From Salvia splendens (Eukaryota; Streptophyta; Magnoliopsida; Lamiales; Lamiaceae), in NCBI RefSeq assembly GCF_004379255.2, contig NC_056037.1, forward strand, positions 29,423,012 through 29,487,011: a stretch of 64,000 bases of DNA, in the 5' to 3' direction. Each line of letters starts with the position of its first letter. Position 1 is the first letter of the stretch. The translations under genes were made by a program, and so were the position numbers. The notes beneath the pieces were generated by a model, which saw nothing but the letters and a program-made list of their open reading frames with translations, made no database searches and had not been told where the DNA came from. Positions 22,035-32,435 of this stretch are shown in pieces.

Positions 22035-23500
22035 AATGAACATCCTACAAAGATATGCGAGTGAAGTCAATAAATATAGACTTTACCAAGCTAAGGCCAT
22101 TGTTGTAGAGCTCTTAAGAGGATCAATTGAAGAACATTATGGTTTACTCAAGAGTTACATAGCTGAACTAAGAAGAGTTGATAAAGAGGGAAGATTTGAT
22201 TTGCTTTTGGATAATGGGGATGCTTTCAAAGGACTGTACATAGGCTTTAGTTCACTGGTGAAAGGCTTCAAGATGAGTTGCAGGCCTTTGATTGCACTTG
22301 ATGGTTGCTTCTTAAAGACTTTCTTGGGTTGAATTTTAGTGAGTGTCGTTGGACAGGATGGAAACAATGAAATATATCCGATTGCTTGGGCTATAGTTGA
22401 GGTAGAGAATGAGCAATGTTGGACATGGTTTCTAAAGTGTATCATTGAAGATCTTAAAATTGCAAATGGAGCGGGATGGACATTTATTACTGATCAACAA
22501 AAGGTATACATTTATGATTTATTTCTATTATTAACTAAAATTTTTATTAACTATTCTAAATGTTTGAATTTGCAGGGGCTTACAAATGCAGTCAATACTT
22601 TAGCGCCGCTTGCTGAACACAGAAATTGTGCGCGCCATGTGTACATGAATTGGAAGAAGGCACACAAGGAACATGATCTAAAGAAACAATATTGGAAGGC
22701 AGTTAAGAGCACCTATATAGAGAAATTCAAATCACCCATTCAAGAAATTACGGTAGAGAGTCGAGATGCTTATGAAGACTTCATTAGCAGGGATACAAAG
22801 AAATTTTGTAAGGCTTTCATTTCCACCTCTGCATGTAACGACGTGATTACTAGTAACATCGCAAAGTCATTTAATGTCTTTATTGTTGAAGCTAGAGGCA
22901 AGCATATAATTCACATGTTTGAGGAAATTAGGTGCACTCTAATTACACAACAAGTAAACATGTTACATACCATGCGAAATGTGCAAGGAAGAATTTGCCC
23001 CAATATTGTGAAAATGATTGAAAAGTTAAAGTTTGATAGTCGAGAACACAAAGCACATCCTGCATTAGGTGGAAAATTTGAGGTTCACTTTGAGGATGAT
23101 AAGTTTGTTGTGAATCTCAGGGATCGTACATGTACATGTAGAGTTTGGGATTTGACAGGAATACCGTGTGTTCATGGTGTAGCTTGTATAAGGTTCAAAA
23201 ATGAAGATGTAACTACCTTTGTCAATGATTATTATACAGTAAGCAGATATCTTGAGGGATATAGGGTGGGATTAGAACCCATTAGGGTCAGAGAATGTGG
23301 CCCGAGGTAGAAGAAACCACTGTCAAGCCTCCAGTGATAAGAAGAATGCCTGGTCGACCCAAGAAAAAGAGAAGAAGAGCACATGAGGAAAAAGATCCTA
23401 AATTTCCTAAAAAAAGAGGACAGGAGTGAAAACGACTTGCCAAAAATGTCACCAACAAGGGTACAACAGTAGGGGATGCAAGAACGATCCAGTTGAAAAA
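22035..23500 (+). pseudogene. MULE transposase, catalytic core, SWIM finger and basic tail
   Basis: Continues the transposase after the solo LTR. The DDE core shows Ala-Leu-Asp-Gly-Cys-Phe-Leu-Lys (first Asp) and Phe-Ile-Thr-Asp-Gln-Gln-Lys (second Asp), with His-Arg-Asn-Cys-Ala-Arg-His following. A 72-bp intron (22504-22575, GT...CAG) splits the second Asp region and happens to be open. The SWIM zinc finger is Cys-Thr-Cys-x-Val-Trp-Asp-Leu-Thr-Gly-Ile-Pro-Cys-Val-His. A basic tail (Pro-Gly-Arg-Pro-Lys-Lys-Lys-Arg-Arg-Arg) and a degenerate zinc knuckle follow in shifted frames from about 23300 to 23500. An in-frame TGA (22330-22332) and the late frameshift make it a pseudogene. Confidence 0.87.
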
Positions 23501-24353
23501 ACGCCTAAAGAAAAGGTAGTGAAGTTTCCTATAGTACCTTTATATGACTATATTAATTGCTATATTTCTATATGATTCACTAGGGTAAAAGGGGAAGGCT
23601 TGCAAAGAAAATTCCACAACAAGATAGCTTAGCAGGCTTGAGTTGAGGAACACGAAAAGAGCTTCCACAAGTGTCGATCTCTGCAAATGCTCGTCAAATG
23701 AAGGAAAGGGCATTAGCTAGGAAAGGAGTTGGAGTGATTGGTTTTGAGGAGAGTGGAAACATTTATACGCGGGTATATTGATTAAACTTAAGTTGTTTTG
23801 TTAAAGCTCATTTTTTAAAAATTTATGTGATATTCTGACATAATGTATATGATGCAGATGTCTTCTCACAACAAGGTAACGCATGTGAACAAGGAGATTC
23901 TAAGCACGTCAAGTTCTAGGATTCGAAGCAATGTCGTTAAAGTTCGTTCAACACAAGGGAGTCAGAACGCACCAACACCTGGGAACAATGATTGAATACA
24001 ACTTTTTAGGAAAAAGTTGTAGTCCTTTTTGTTAATTTTTGGTGATATTTGTTTTGGGAAATTGTAGAATTTGGATGGAAAAATGATGAACTTTTTAAGT
24101 GCCGTGGAATGATGGAGAAATTTGAATGAAAAATGATTAATTGATTTTAGTTTTCAGCTCTAACTTAGTCAAATTATAATAGTGTTTTGATTGTGTTAGG
24201 AATATTTAATTGAATACTAGTTTATAGAATGAATAGAAATGTACTAGCATCTTACTAATTTGAGTATTCTTTATGCGTGTTTACTGTGAAGGTTAGTGAG
24301 TTGAACACTCAGTTTGGTGATATTTGTTTTGTGAAATTGTTGAATTTGGATGG
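23501..24353. other. MULE 3' region with internal duplication
   Basis: Non-coding part of the MULE. A block starting GGTGATATTTGTTTTG occurs at about 24040 and again at about 24316. The second copy continues on the other side of the nested retrotransposon (38764-38870), so the MULE carried a direct repeat of about 270 bp here. Confidence 0.6.
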
Positions 24354-25036
24354 TGATGGAGTACGTACTAAACAAGCCCAACAGCAGTAAAGCCCATCAG
24401 CCTAAAGCCCAAGAAAGAGTATCAGTTCGGCATGACTAAAGAGTATCAGTCCGGCATGATTAAAGAGTTCAGTTCGGCACAACCAAAGAGTTCGGCCCCA
24501 GCCTACAGCTCGGTAAAAGCCAACCGATCAAACTCTGCTCTCAGGTCGGCATCAAGCTCTACTCTCAGATCGGCAAAAGCTGCTCGGCAATAATTCAGCA
24601 GTTCGGTCTCAGTATTCGACCGAACTAGGAGATAGTGGACTCATGCAGGATTTCCACCTCCACTACACCCACGATCTATTTAGTGGTGTCAAGCAGTCAT
24701 TAACTCATGCAGGATAGTGGACCCATGCAAGATCGCCACGATCTCCACGACATCCACTACCTAGTAAATGGCTGCATGCCACGATCTTGGTTCAATGTAT
24801 AAATAGAACCTAGATCAGATAGATAGGGTTAGACTCTCTCGCTCTCTAGAGATCAAAGATAAAATAGCAAGTCTGTATTGTAAGCTGTAGAAAACAGATC
24901 AAGCAATACAACTCTGCCCTCTTTTCTCCCCGTGGACGTAGATTTACCTCAGTAAATCGAACCACGTAAATTCATTGTGTCGTGATCTTTATTCTCTACC
25001 AGCATTCATCACCATCAAAAATTCGCGGATCCATCA
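24354..25036 (+). repeat. 5' LTR of Tat element 1 (683 bp)
   Basis: Starts TGATGGAGTACG and ends GCGGATCCATCA. Same length as both LTRs of element 2. Confidence 0.93.
24798..24805 (+). promoter_or_regulatory. TATA box in the Tat LTR
   Basis: TATAAATA lies about 235 bp before the LTR end, preceded by CAAT and followed by a CT-rich stretch. This is a plausible U3/R promoter. The same box is in every LTR copy, for example on the minus strand at 38119-38126 for element 2. Confidence 0.6.
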
Positions 25037-25037
25037 C

Positions 25038-25054
25038 TGGCGCCGACCGTGGGG
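25038..25054 (+). promoter_or_regulatory. Primer binding site of Tat element 1
   Basis: TGGCGCCGACCGTGGGG begins 1 nt after the LTR. The first eight bases are complementary to the 3' end of tRNA-Asp (…CGGCGCCA). The match beyond that is weak. Confidence 0.65.
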
Positions 25055-25112
25055 AACAGAGAACCAAATTTGTGATAAAGCGAATTTTTGACCCTTTTTC
25101 CACCCCAAAAAA

Positions 25113-26624
25113 ATGCATACCAGATCACACACTACCCGTAATACCGTTCGTGAAAACCATGAGGAAGCTAGTCCAGCTCGCAGGTCTGAAAAACGGCCTC
25201 GGGAGACATCTACCTCCGGTTCTCACGAAGAAGGAACAAGCCACTCCAGGAGAGATCGCACCGAGTCTTCCCAGCAGCCCGATTTAAATGAAGCTGTCAA
25301 GCTGTTCTTGGCCGAGAAGCAGGAGGAGTTCTTAACCTTCCTGCAGAAGAGCCAACAGCCGGAGAAGACAACGGCGGATTCTCCCTCCTCATCCAGACAT
25401 GAAAGTCACTACCGCAGTAGTGACGTGTCTTCCAGGAGAAAGAATCCTCAACCCCGACATGTTCCTGTTCCTCCTCGGTACCGGAACCACAGGAGAACTC
25501 CATCTCCTCCGTACCGAAGAGATGTCGGGTTCGCCATGTACGGAGCATTAAAGACTCCGTTCTCGGACGATATCACCCGAACTCCTTTGCCGCGGAACTA
25601 CCGGACACCGTCAATGACTTATGACGGGTTGGTGGATCCTCATGACTTCTTGGGACGCTATCAATATAACATGGCGAACCAGGGTCTCAATGAGGTCCAT
25701 ATGTGCAAGCTGTTCCCCGAGCTGCTTATCGGGAACGCGAGAAGGTGGTTCGACAGCCTTCCCCAAGGCAGCATTAGATCTTACCGAGATCTAATGGATG
25801 CTTTTCACAGGAGGTTCTTTCAGAAAGCGGAAGCCCGAAGCACTTCGGCTCAGCTGCTTTCTATACGTCAAGGTTGCGACGAAAAGATCAGCGACTTCAT
25901 GACGAGATTCCACAAGGAATGCCTACAAGTAGATTATCTCAACGATCTACTTGTCATTTCGGCATTCCAAAATGGAATCCTGCCCGGAGCTCTCTACAGA
26001 AAGCTCGTGGAATGTAGTCCGCAAACAGCTCAAGAGATGTGGGACATTGCGGACCAGTTCTCCCGTGCTGATGAGGCAGACCGTCGAAAACGGTCTTTAG
26101 ACAGCTCATCTAGAGGAGACGAAAAGAAGCCCGATCATAGCGATCAGAGGCTTCCTCGCCGAACTCCTTTTGAAAGAATTCAAAGGGCACCGGTACAAGG
26201 CAGATTGGGGCCACGTCTCAATCCTGAGAAGCCGCCCGCTCAGTTCGTACCCTTAAACAAGTCAAGAGCGGAAATTTTCGAACTACATTCCGATATGTTC
26301 GAAAAACCAAGGCGGATGACGAAATCGGCCGCGCGCCGACCTCAGGATCAATATTGCTCCTTCCATCAAGACTACGGTCACGATACCGAGGAGTGCCGAC
26401 ATTTGGCTGCAGGTATTGATGCCCTTGTGAAAGCAGGGACATTAAAAAAATACCAAAGCAAGCAGCCGAAAAGGAACAAAAAGCAGGGAGGTGCGAACTG
26501 CGCTCCTCAGGATCCGAAAAGGCAACGGGATCCCGAAGACGATAACGAGCCGCAATATGATGGAGTAATCCTAACTATTGACGCTCTCCCTGCCGAGAAG
26601 ACTAAATCGTCTCTGAAGTCATAG
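25113..26624 (+). CDS. Tat element 1 gag (truncated by an internal deletion)
   Basis: A 503-codon frame closely matching the first ~500 residues of the gag-pro of element 2. It has a basic Ser/Arg-rich N-terminus, a capsid core (Phe-Pro-Glu-Leu-Leu-Ile-Gly-Asn-Ala-Arg-Arg-Trp-Phe) and a zinc-knuckle variant C-x2-H-x4-H-x4-C. It ends after Lys-Ser-Ser-Leu-Lys where the deletion joins it out of frame to the RT/RNase H linker and a TAG follows. The protease is gone. It could still make capsid that is used in trans. Confidence 0.88.
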   Translation: MHTRSHTTRNTVRENHEEASPARRSEKRPRETSTSGSHEEGTSHSRRDRTESSQQPDLNEAVKLFLAEKQEEFLTFLQKSQQPEKTTADSPSSSRHESHYRSSDVSSRRKNPQPRHVPVPPRYRNHRRTPSPPYRRDVGFAMYGALKTPFSDDITRTPLPRNYRTPSMTYDGLVDPHDFLGRYQYNMANQGLNEVHMCKLFPELLIGNARRWFDSLPQGSIRSYRDLMDAFHRRFFQKAEARSTSAQLLSIRQGCDEKISDFMTRFHKECLQVDYLNDLLVISAFQNGILPGALYRKLVECSPQTAQEMWDIADQFSRADEADRRKRSLDSSSRGDEKKPDHSDQRLPRRTPFERIQRAPVQGRLGPRLNPEKPPAQFVPLNKSRAEIFELHSDMFEKPRRMTKSAARRPQDQYCSFHQDYGHDTEECRHLAAGIDALVKAGTLKKYQSKQPKRNKKQGGANCAPQDPKRQRDPEDDNEPQYDGVILTIDALPAEKTKSSLKS

Positions 26625-28853
26625 AGCAGAAAAAGGCTTTTGACGAGCTCAAAAGTTATCTAGCCGAGCTTCCAATTCTCTCTGCTCCAACAGATGCCGA
26701 AGTAATTTTCTTATACTTAGCGGCATCCGATCAAACCATTAGCACGGTGCTTGTACGAGAAGAAGGCCTAAAGCAGTTTCCCATCTACTTTACAAGCCGA
26801 GCATTAAGAGGTCCAGAAACAAGGTATCAACCTCTGGAAAAAATTGCTCTGGCGTTAGTAAATGCAGCAAGGAGACTGCGGCCATACTTCTATGCTCACA
26901 AGGTATGCGTCTTAACCGATCTGCCTCTTCGGCAAGTTTTGACCAAGCCAGAAGCATCAGGCAGAATCGCCAAATGGGCCATAGAGCTGGGAGAACACTC
27001 AATCGAGTACCTACCTCGAAAAGCCATCAAGGGACAAGCCTTGGCAGATTTTCTTGCAGAGGCCAAGTTCGATCAAGCAATCCCTGTCATTGCCGAACAG
27101 AAAAATTCTGCCAATGCCGAACTAGCACAGCCCTTGGAATCCGAAGAAGAGCCGCCGGACTGCTGGAGCGGATTCGTAGATGGAGCTTCGAATAAAACGG
27201 GAAGTGGAGCTGGTATTCTGCTTATCGCTCCCGATGGACACGAGGTAACCTACTCACTTCGGTTCCTATTCCCCACTACTAATAATGAAGCCGAGTACGA
27301 AGCCCTCCTGGCCGGACTCCAGTTAGCGCAAAGTCTGCTCGTCAAATCTCTCAAAGTCCATTGTGATTCACAAGTCATAGTAAATCACATGTTGGGTATA
27401 AGTGAAGCTCGTGACGAGAGAATGAAGAAGTATTTGGACAAAGCGCAAAGCATCAGCCGAAGTTTCTCCTATTTTCGGATAATCCGCATTCCCAGAGCGG
27501 AAAATAGCCGAGCAGATACCTTAAGTAAGTTGGCCTCAGATCCGAGCTCAAAGGCGGAAGAATTAATGCATCGAAGCATTGATGAAGCCGAGGTACATTC
27601 AGTATCCAGCTCGCCGAACTGGATGACGCCGATCTTGCAGTATCTGGATCAAGGACAATTGCCCGAGGATAAGAGAGAAGCTCGGAAGATCATGTGCCGA
27701 GCACTTCGCTACGAACTTCATGAAGGAGTCCTCTTTAGAAAGTCTTACCTCCAGCCGTTATTGCGGTGCGTAGGACCAGAAGAGACGGACTACATCCTCA
27801 GAGAAGTTCATGAAGGATCGTGCGGTAGCCACATCGGAGCCAGAGCTTTAGCTAAAAAAAGTTCTGAGATGGGGATATTATTGGCCAACCATGGTACAAG
27901 AGGCAGTGCAGCTCGTCAAGACGTGTACGAAGTGCCAAATTCATGCAAATGTCCCAAGGATGCCGCAGACCGATCTATACACTATGCAAAGCCCTTGGCC
28001 TTTCATGCAATGGGGCATAGACATAGTGGGACCACTTCCTCAAGCTCCTCGGCAAATGAAATTCCTTATCGTTGCCGTGGACTACTTCACGAAGTGGGTG
28101 GAGGCTGAACCATTAGCTACGATAACGAGCTCAAAGGCATTGGACTTCGTCTGGAAGAACATAGTGTGCCGATTTGGCATACCCCACATCCTCATCTCGG
28201 ATAACGGGACTCAGTTCACCGACAAGACGTTCAAGAATTGGTGCCAAGAGCTGAATATTCAACAGCGGTTCACTTCGGTCTCTCATCCACAAGCAAACGG
28301 ACAAACGGAGGTAACAAATCGTATCCTGGTGAAAGGGTTAAAAGCTCGGTTAGAACAAGCCAAAGGACAATGGGTAGAAAATCTCCCTCAAGTCCTATGG
28401 TCCTACCGAACTACACCCACAACCTCCAACGGTGAAACTCCGTACAGTCTTGTGTACGGCACTGAAGCCGTGATTCCGGTGGAGATCGGCATACCCAGTC
28501 CCCGAACTCTAAATTTCTCAGCAGAAATGAATGACGACGGACTGAGAGCCGAGCTAGATCTTGCCGAAGAAAGAAGAGAATTGGCATGCATAAAAGCAGC
28601 CAAGTACAAGGAGCAAGTAGCCCGGTATTACAACCAAAGGGTGAAGAAGCTGCAATTTCAAGTGGGAGATCTCGTCCTGAGAAACAACGAAGTAAGCCGA
28701 GCAGAAAAGCTGGGCAAGCTCGAACCCACATGGGAAGGTCCGTATCGGGTGTCAGAAGTCCTCGGCAAAGGGTCTTACAAATTGGCTCACATGTCAGGAG
28801 AACAGGTACCCCGAACATGGCACATTTCCAACCTCAAAAAGTTCCATTTGTAA
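26625..28853 (+). pseudogene. Tat element 1 pol remnant: RNase H domains and integrase, frameshifted
   Basis: Resumes at Gln-Lys-Lys-Ala-Phe-Asp-Glu-Leu, equivalent to residue 337 of the pol of element 2. It retains the degenerate first RNase H, the second RNase H (Phe-Val-Asp-Gly-Ala-Ser) and integrase. An extra A in the run before TTCTGAGATGG (about 27857-27863; 7 A against 6 in element 2) shifts the frame. The integrase core then reads on in another frame (27891-28853) with all DDE motifs present. Confidence 0.9.
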
Positions 28854-29769
28854 GAGACAGTCCGGTCAGTCAGTCTTGAGTCCTGTTCGGTCAATGTGCT
28901 TTATTTGGTTTGCTTGGTCTTTATTTGTCTCTGTGCGTTTTGTCTGTGTGTTTTGTCTGTCTCTGTGCGTGTCGTCTCTTACAAATGTTACTGAGGTATC
29001 TTGTTCTTCGAAGGCTGATCCCCTTCTTAGAACATATACAAGCCAACGATTGTGAGTCAAAGCTTCTAAAGAGGATACAAGACCACAATTCAGCTTAAAC
29101 AAGCAGTTCGTCTAAAACGAGCTGCAATAAGCCAACGATTGTGAGTCAAAGCTTCTAAAGAGGATACAAGACCACAATTCGGCTTAAAAATCAAGCACTT
29201 CGTCTGAAACGAACTGCAACAAAAGTCCGATTCACGCGATAAAACTTGCCTGAATTAGGACAAGGGAAAGTCCGATCCACGCGATAAAACTCGCCGAATT
29301 AGGACAAGGGAAAGTCCGATCCCCAAATTAGGACAACGGAAAGTCCGATCCGAGCGATAAAACTCGCCAAATTAGGACACAAACCAAGTCCGGTCAAAGA
29401 TGTTTATTTCATCAGACCAAAGACAAGTCCGGTCAAAGATGTTTATTTCATCAGACCAAAGACGAGTCCGGTCAAAGATGTTTATTTCATCAGACCAAAG
29501 ACGAGTCTGGTCAAAGATGTTTATTTCATCAGACCAAAGATGAGTCCGGTCAAAGATGTTTATTTCATCAGACCAAAGACGAGTCCGGTCAAAGATGTTT
29601 ATTTCATCAGACCAAAGACGAGTCCGGTCAAAGATGTTTATTTCATCAGACCAAAAACGAGTCCGGTCAAAGAAGAGTTCACTTCATAAGACCGAGGACA
29701 AACATCAACTTACCCCGTACCTTTATCCAGAATGCCGAAGTAATTCACTTCGCTTTCCGGGGGGGGTAG
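28854..29769. repeat. 3' untranslated region of element 1 with three tandem arrays
   Basis: Two copies of an ~89-bp unit (29040-29210), about three units of ~50-57 bp sharing AAGTCCGATC and GATAAAACT (29225-29390), and seven units of 39 bp sharing GTCCGGTCAAAGATGTTTAT (about 29389-29661). The region ends in a G-rich polypurine tract (CCGGGGGGGGTAG) just before the 3' LTR. Confidence 0.88.
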
Positions 29770-30269
29770 TGATGGAGTACGTACTAAACAAGCCCAACAG
29801 CAGTAAAGCCCATCAGCCTAAAGCCCAAGAAAGAGTATCAGTTCGGCATGACTAAAGAGTATCAGTCCGGCATGATTAAAGAGTTCAGTTCGGCACAACC
29901 AAAGAGTTCGGCCCCAGCCTACAGCTCGGTAAAAGCCAACCGATCAAACTCTGCTCTCAGGTCGGCATCAAGCTCTACTCTCAGATCGGCAAAAGCTGCT
30001 CGGCAATAATTCAGCAGTTCGGTCTCAGTATTCGACCGAACTAGGAGATAGTGGACTCATGCAGGATTTCCACCTCCACTACACCCACGATCTATTTAGT
30101 GGTGTCAAGCAGTCATTAACTCATGCAGGATAGTGGACCCATGCAAGATCGCCACGATCTCCACGACATCCACTACCTAGTAAATGGCTGCATGCCACGA
30201 TCTTGGTTCAATGTATAAATAGAACCTAGATCAGATAGATAGGGTTAGACTCTCTCGCTCTCTAGAGAT
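29770..30269 (+). repeat. 3' LTR of Tat element 1, first part
   Basis: 500 bp from TGATGGAGTACG to CTCTAGAGAT. It is interrupted by element 2; the last five bases GAGAT are one half of the target duplication of element 2. Confidence 0.93.
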
Positions 30270-30952
30270 TGATGAATCCGCGAATTTTTGATGGTGATGA
30301 ATGCTGGTAGAGAATAAAGATCACGACACAATGAATTTACGTGGTTCGATTTACTGAGGTAAATCTACGTCCACGGGGAGAAAAGAGGGCAGAGTTGTAT
30401 TGCTTGATCTGTTTTCTACAGCTTACAATACAGACTTGCTATTTTATCTTTGATCTCTAGAGAGCGAGAGAGTCTAACCCTATCTATCTGATCTAGGTTC
30501 TATTTATACATTGAACCAAGATCGTGGCATGCAGCCATTTACTAGGTAGTGGATGTCGTGGAGATCGTGGCGATCTTGCATGGGTCCACTATCCTGCATG
30601 AGTTAATGACTGCTTGACACCACTAAATAGATCGTGGGTGTAGTGGAGGTGGAAATCCTGCATGAGTCCACTATCTCCTAGTTCGGTCGAATACTGAGAC
30701 CGAACTGCTGAATTATTGCCGAGCAGCTTTTGCCGATCTGAGAGTAGAGCTTGATGCCGACCTGAGAGCAGAGTTTGATCGGTTGGCTTTTACCGAGCTG
30801 TAGGCTGGGGCCGAACTCTTTGGTTGTGCCGAACTGAACTCTTTAATCATGCCGGACTGATACTCTTTAGTCATGCCGAACTGATACTCTTTCTTGGGCT
30901 TTAGGCTGATGGGCTTTACTGCTGTTGGGCTTGTTTAGTACGTACTCCATCA
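30270..30952 (-). repeat. 3' LTR of Tat element 2 (683 bp)
   Basis: On the plus strand it runs from TGATGAATCCGCG to GTACTCCATCA. It differs from the LTRs of element 1 near the end (GAATCC against GGATCC). It appears identical to 37888-38570. Confidence 0.93.
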
Positions 30953-32435
30953 CTACCCCCCCCCGGAAAGCGAAGTGAATTACTTCGGCATTCTGGATAA
31001 AGGTACGGGGTAAGTTGATGTTTGTCCTCGGTCTTATGAAGTGAACTCTTCTTTGACCGGACTCGTTTTTGGTCTGATGAAATAAACATCTTTGACCGGA
31101 CTCGTCTTTGGTCTGATGAAATAAACATCTTTGACCGGACTCGTCTTTGGTCTGATGAAATAAACATCTTTGACCGGACTCATCTTTGGTCTGATGAAAT
31201 AAACATCTTTGACCGGACTCGTCTTTGGTCTGATGAAATAAACATCTTTGACCGGACTCGTCTTTGGTCTGATGAAATAAACATCTTTGACCGGACTCGT
31301 CTTTGGTCTGATGAAATAAACATCTTTGACCGGACTTGTCTTTGGTCTGATGAAATAAACATCTTTGACCGGACTCGTCTTTGGTCTGATGAAATAAACA
31401 TCTTTGACCGGACTCGTCTTTGGTCTGATGAAATAAACATCTTTGACCGGACTCGTCTTGTGTCCTAATTTGGCGAGTTTTATCGCTCGGATCGGACTTT
31501 CCGTTGTCCTAATTTGGGGATCGGACTTTCCCTTGTCCTAATTCGGCGAGTTTTATCGCGTGGATCGGACTTTCCCTTGTCCTAATTCAGGCAAGTTTTA
31601 TCGCGAGAATCGGACTTTCGTTGCAGTTCGTTTCAGACGAAGTGCTTGATTCTTAAGCTGAATTGCGGTCTTGTATCCTCTTTAGAAGCTTGGACTTCAC
31701 AATCGTTGGCTTATTGCAGCTCGTTTCAGACGAACTGCTTGTTTAAGCTGAATTGTGGTCTTGTATCCTCTTTAGAAGCTTTGACTTCACAATCGTTGGC
31801 TTATTGCAGCTCGTTTCAGACGAACTGCTTGTTTAAGCTGAATTGTGGTCTTGTATCCTCTTTAGAAGCTTTGACTCACAATCGTTGGCTTATTGCAGCT
31901 CGTTTCAGACGAACTGCTTGTTTAAGCTGAATTGTGGTCTTGTATCCTCTTTAGAAGCTTTGACTCACAATCGTTGGCTTATTGCAGCTCGTTTCAGACG
32001 AACTGCTTGTTTAAGCTGAATTGTGGCCTTGTATCTTCTTTAGAAGCTTTGACTTCACAATCGTTGGCTTATTGCAGCTCGTTTCAGACGAACTGCTTGT
32101 TTAAGCTGAATTGTGGCCTTGTATCTTCTTTAGAAGCTTTGACTTCACAATCGTTGGCTTATTGCAGCTCGTTTCAGACGAACTGCTTGTTTAAGCTGAA
32201 TTGTGGTCTTGTATCCTCTTTAGAAGCTTTGACTCACAATCGTTGGCTTGTATATGTTCTAAGAAGGGGATCAGCCTTCGAAGAACAAGATACCTCAGTA
32301 ACATTTGTAAGAGACGACACGCACAGAGACAGACAAAACACACAGACAAAACGCACAGAGACAAATAAAGACCAAGCAAACCAAATAAAGCACATTGACC
32401 GAACAGGACTCAAGACTGACTGACCGGACTGTCTC
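30953..32435. repeat. 3' untranslated region of element 2 with expanded tandem arrays
   Basis: The same three families as in element 1. About ten units of 39 bp lie at roughly 31030-31460, the shorter GATCGGACTTTCC units at 31460-31630, and about seven units of ~89 bp at 31640-32250. The 39-bp unit is a multiple of three and gives a repeated 13-residue phantom peptide (31180-31440). A C9 run at 30956-30964 is the polypurine tract read on the other strand. Confidence 0.9.

Noticed and set aside
27891..28853. Separate 320-aa integrase gene
   Set aside because: It is the pol of element 1 continued in a new frame after a one-base insertion in an A run.
31180..31440. 86-aa protein made of a repeated 13-residue unit
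   Set aside because: The 39-bp tandem repeat is a multiple of three, so it stays open by arithmetic. It lies in the untranslated region of a retrotransposon.
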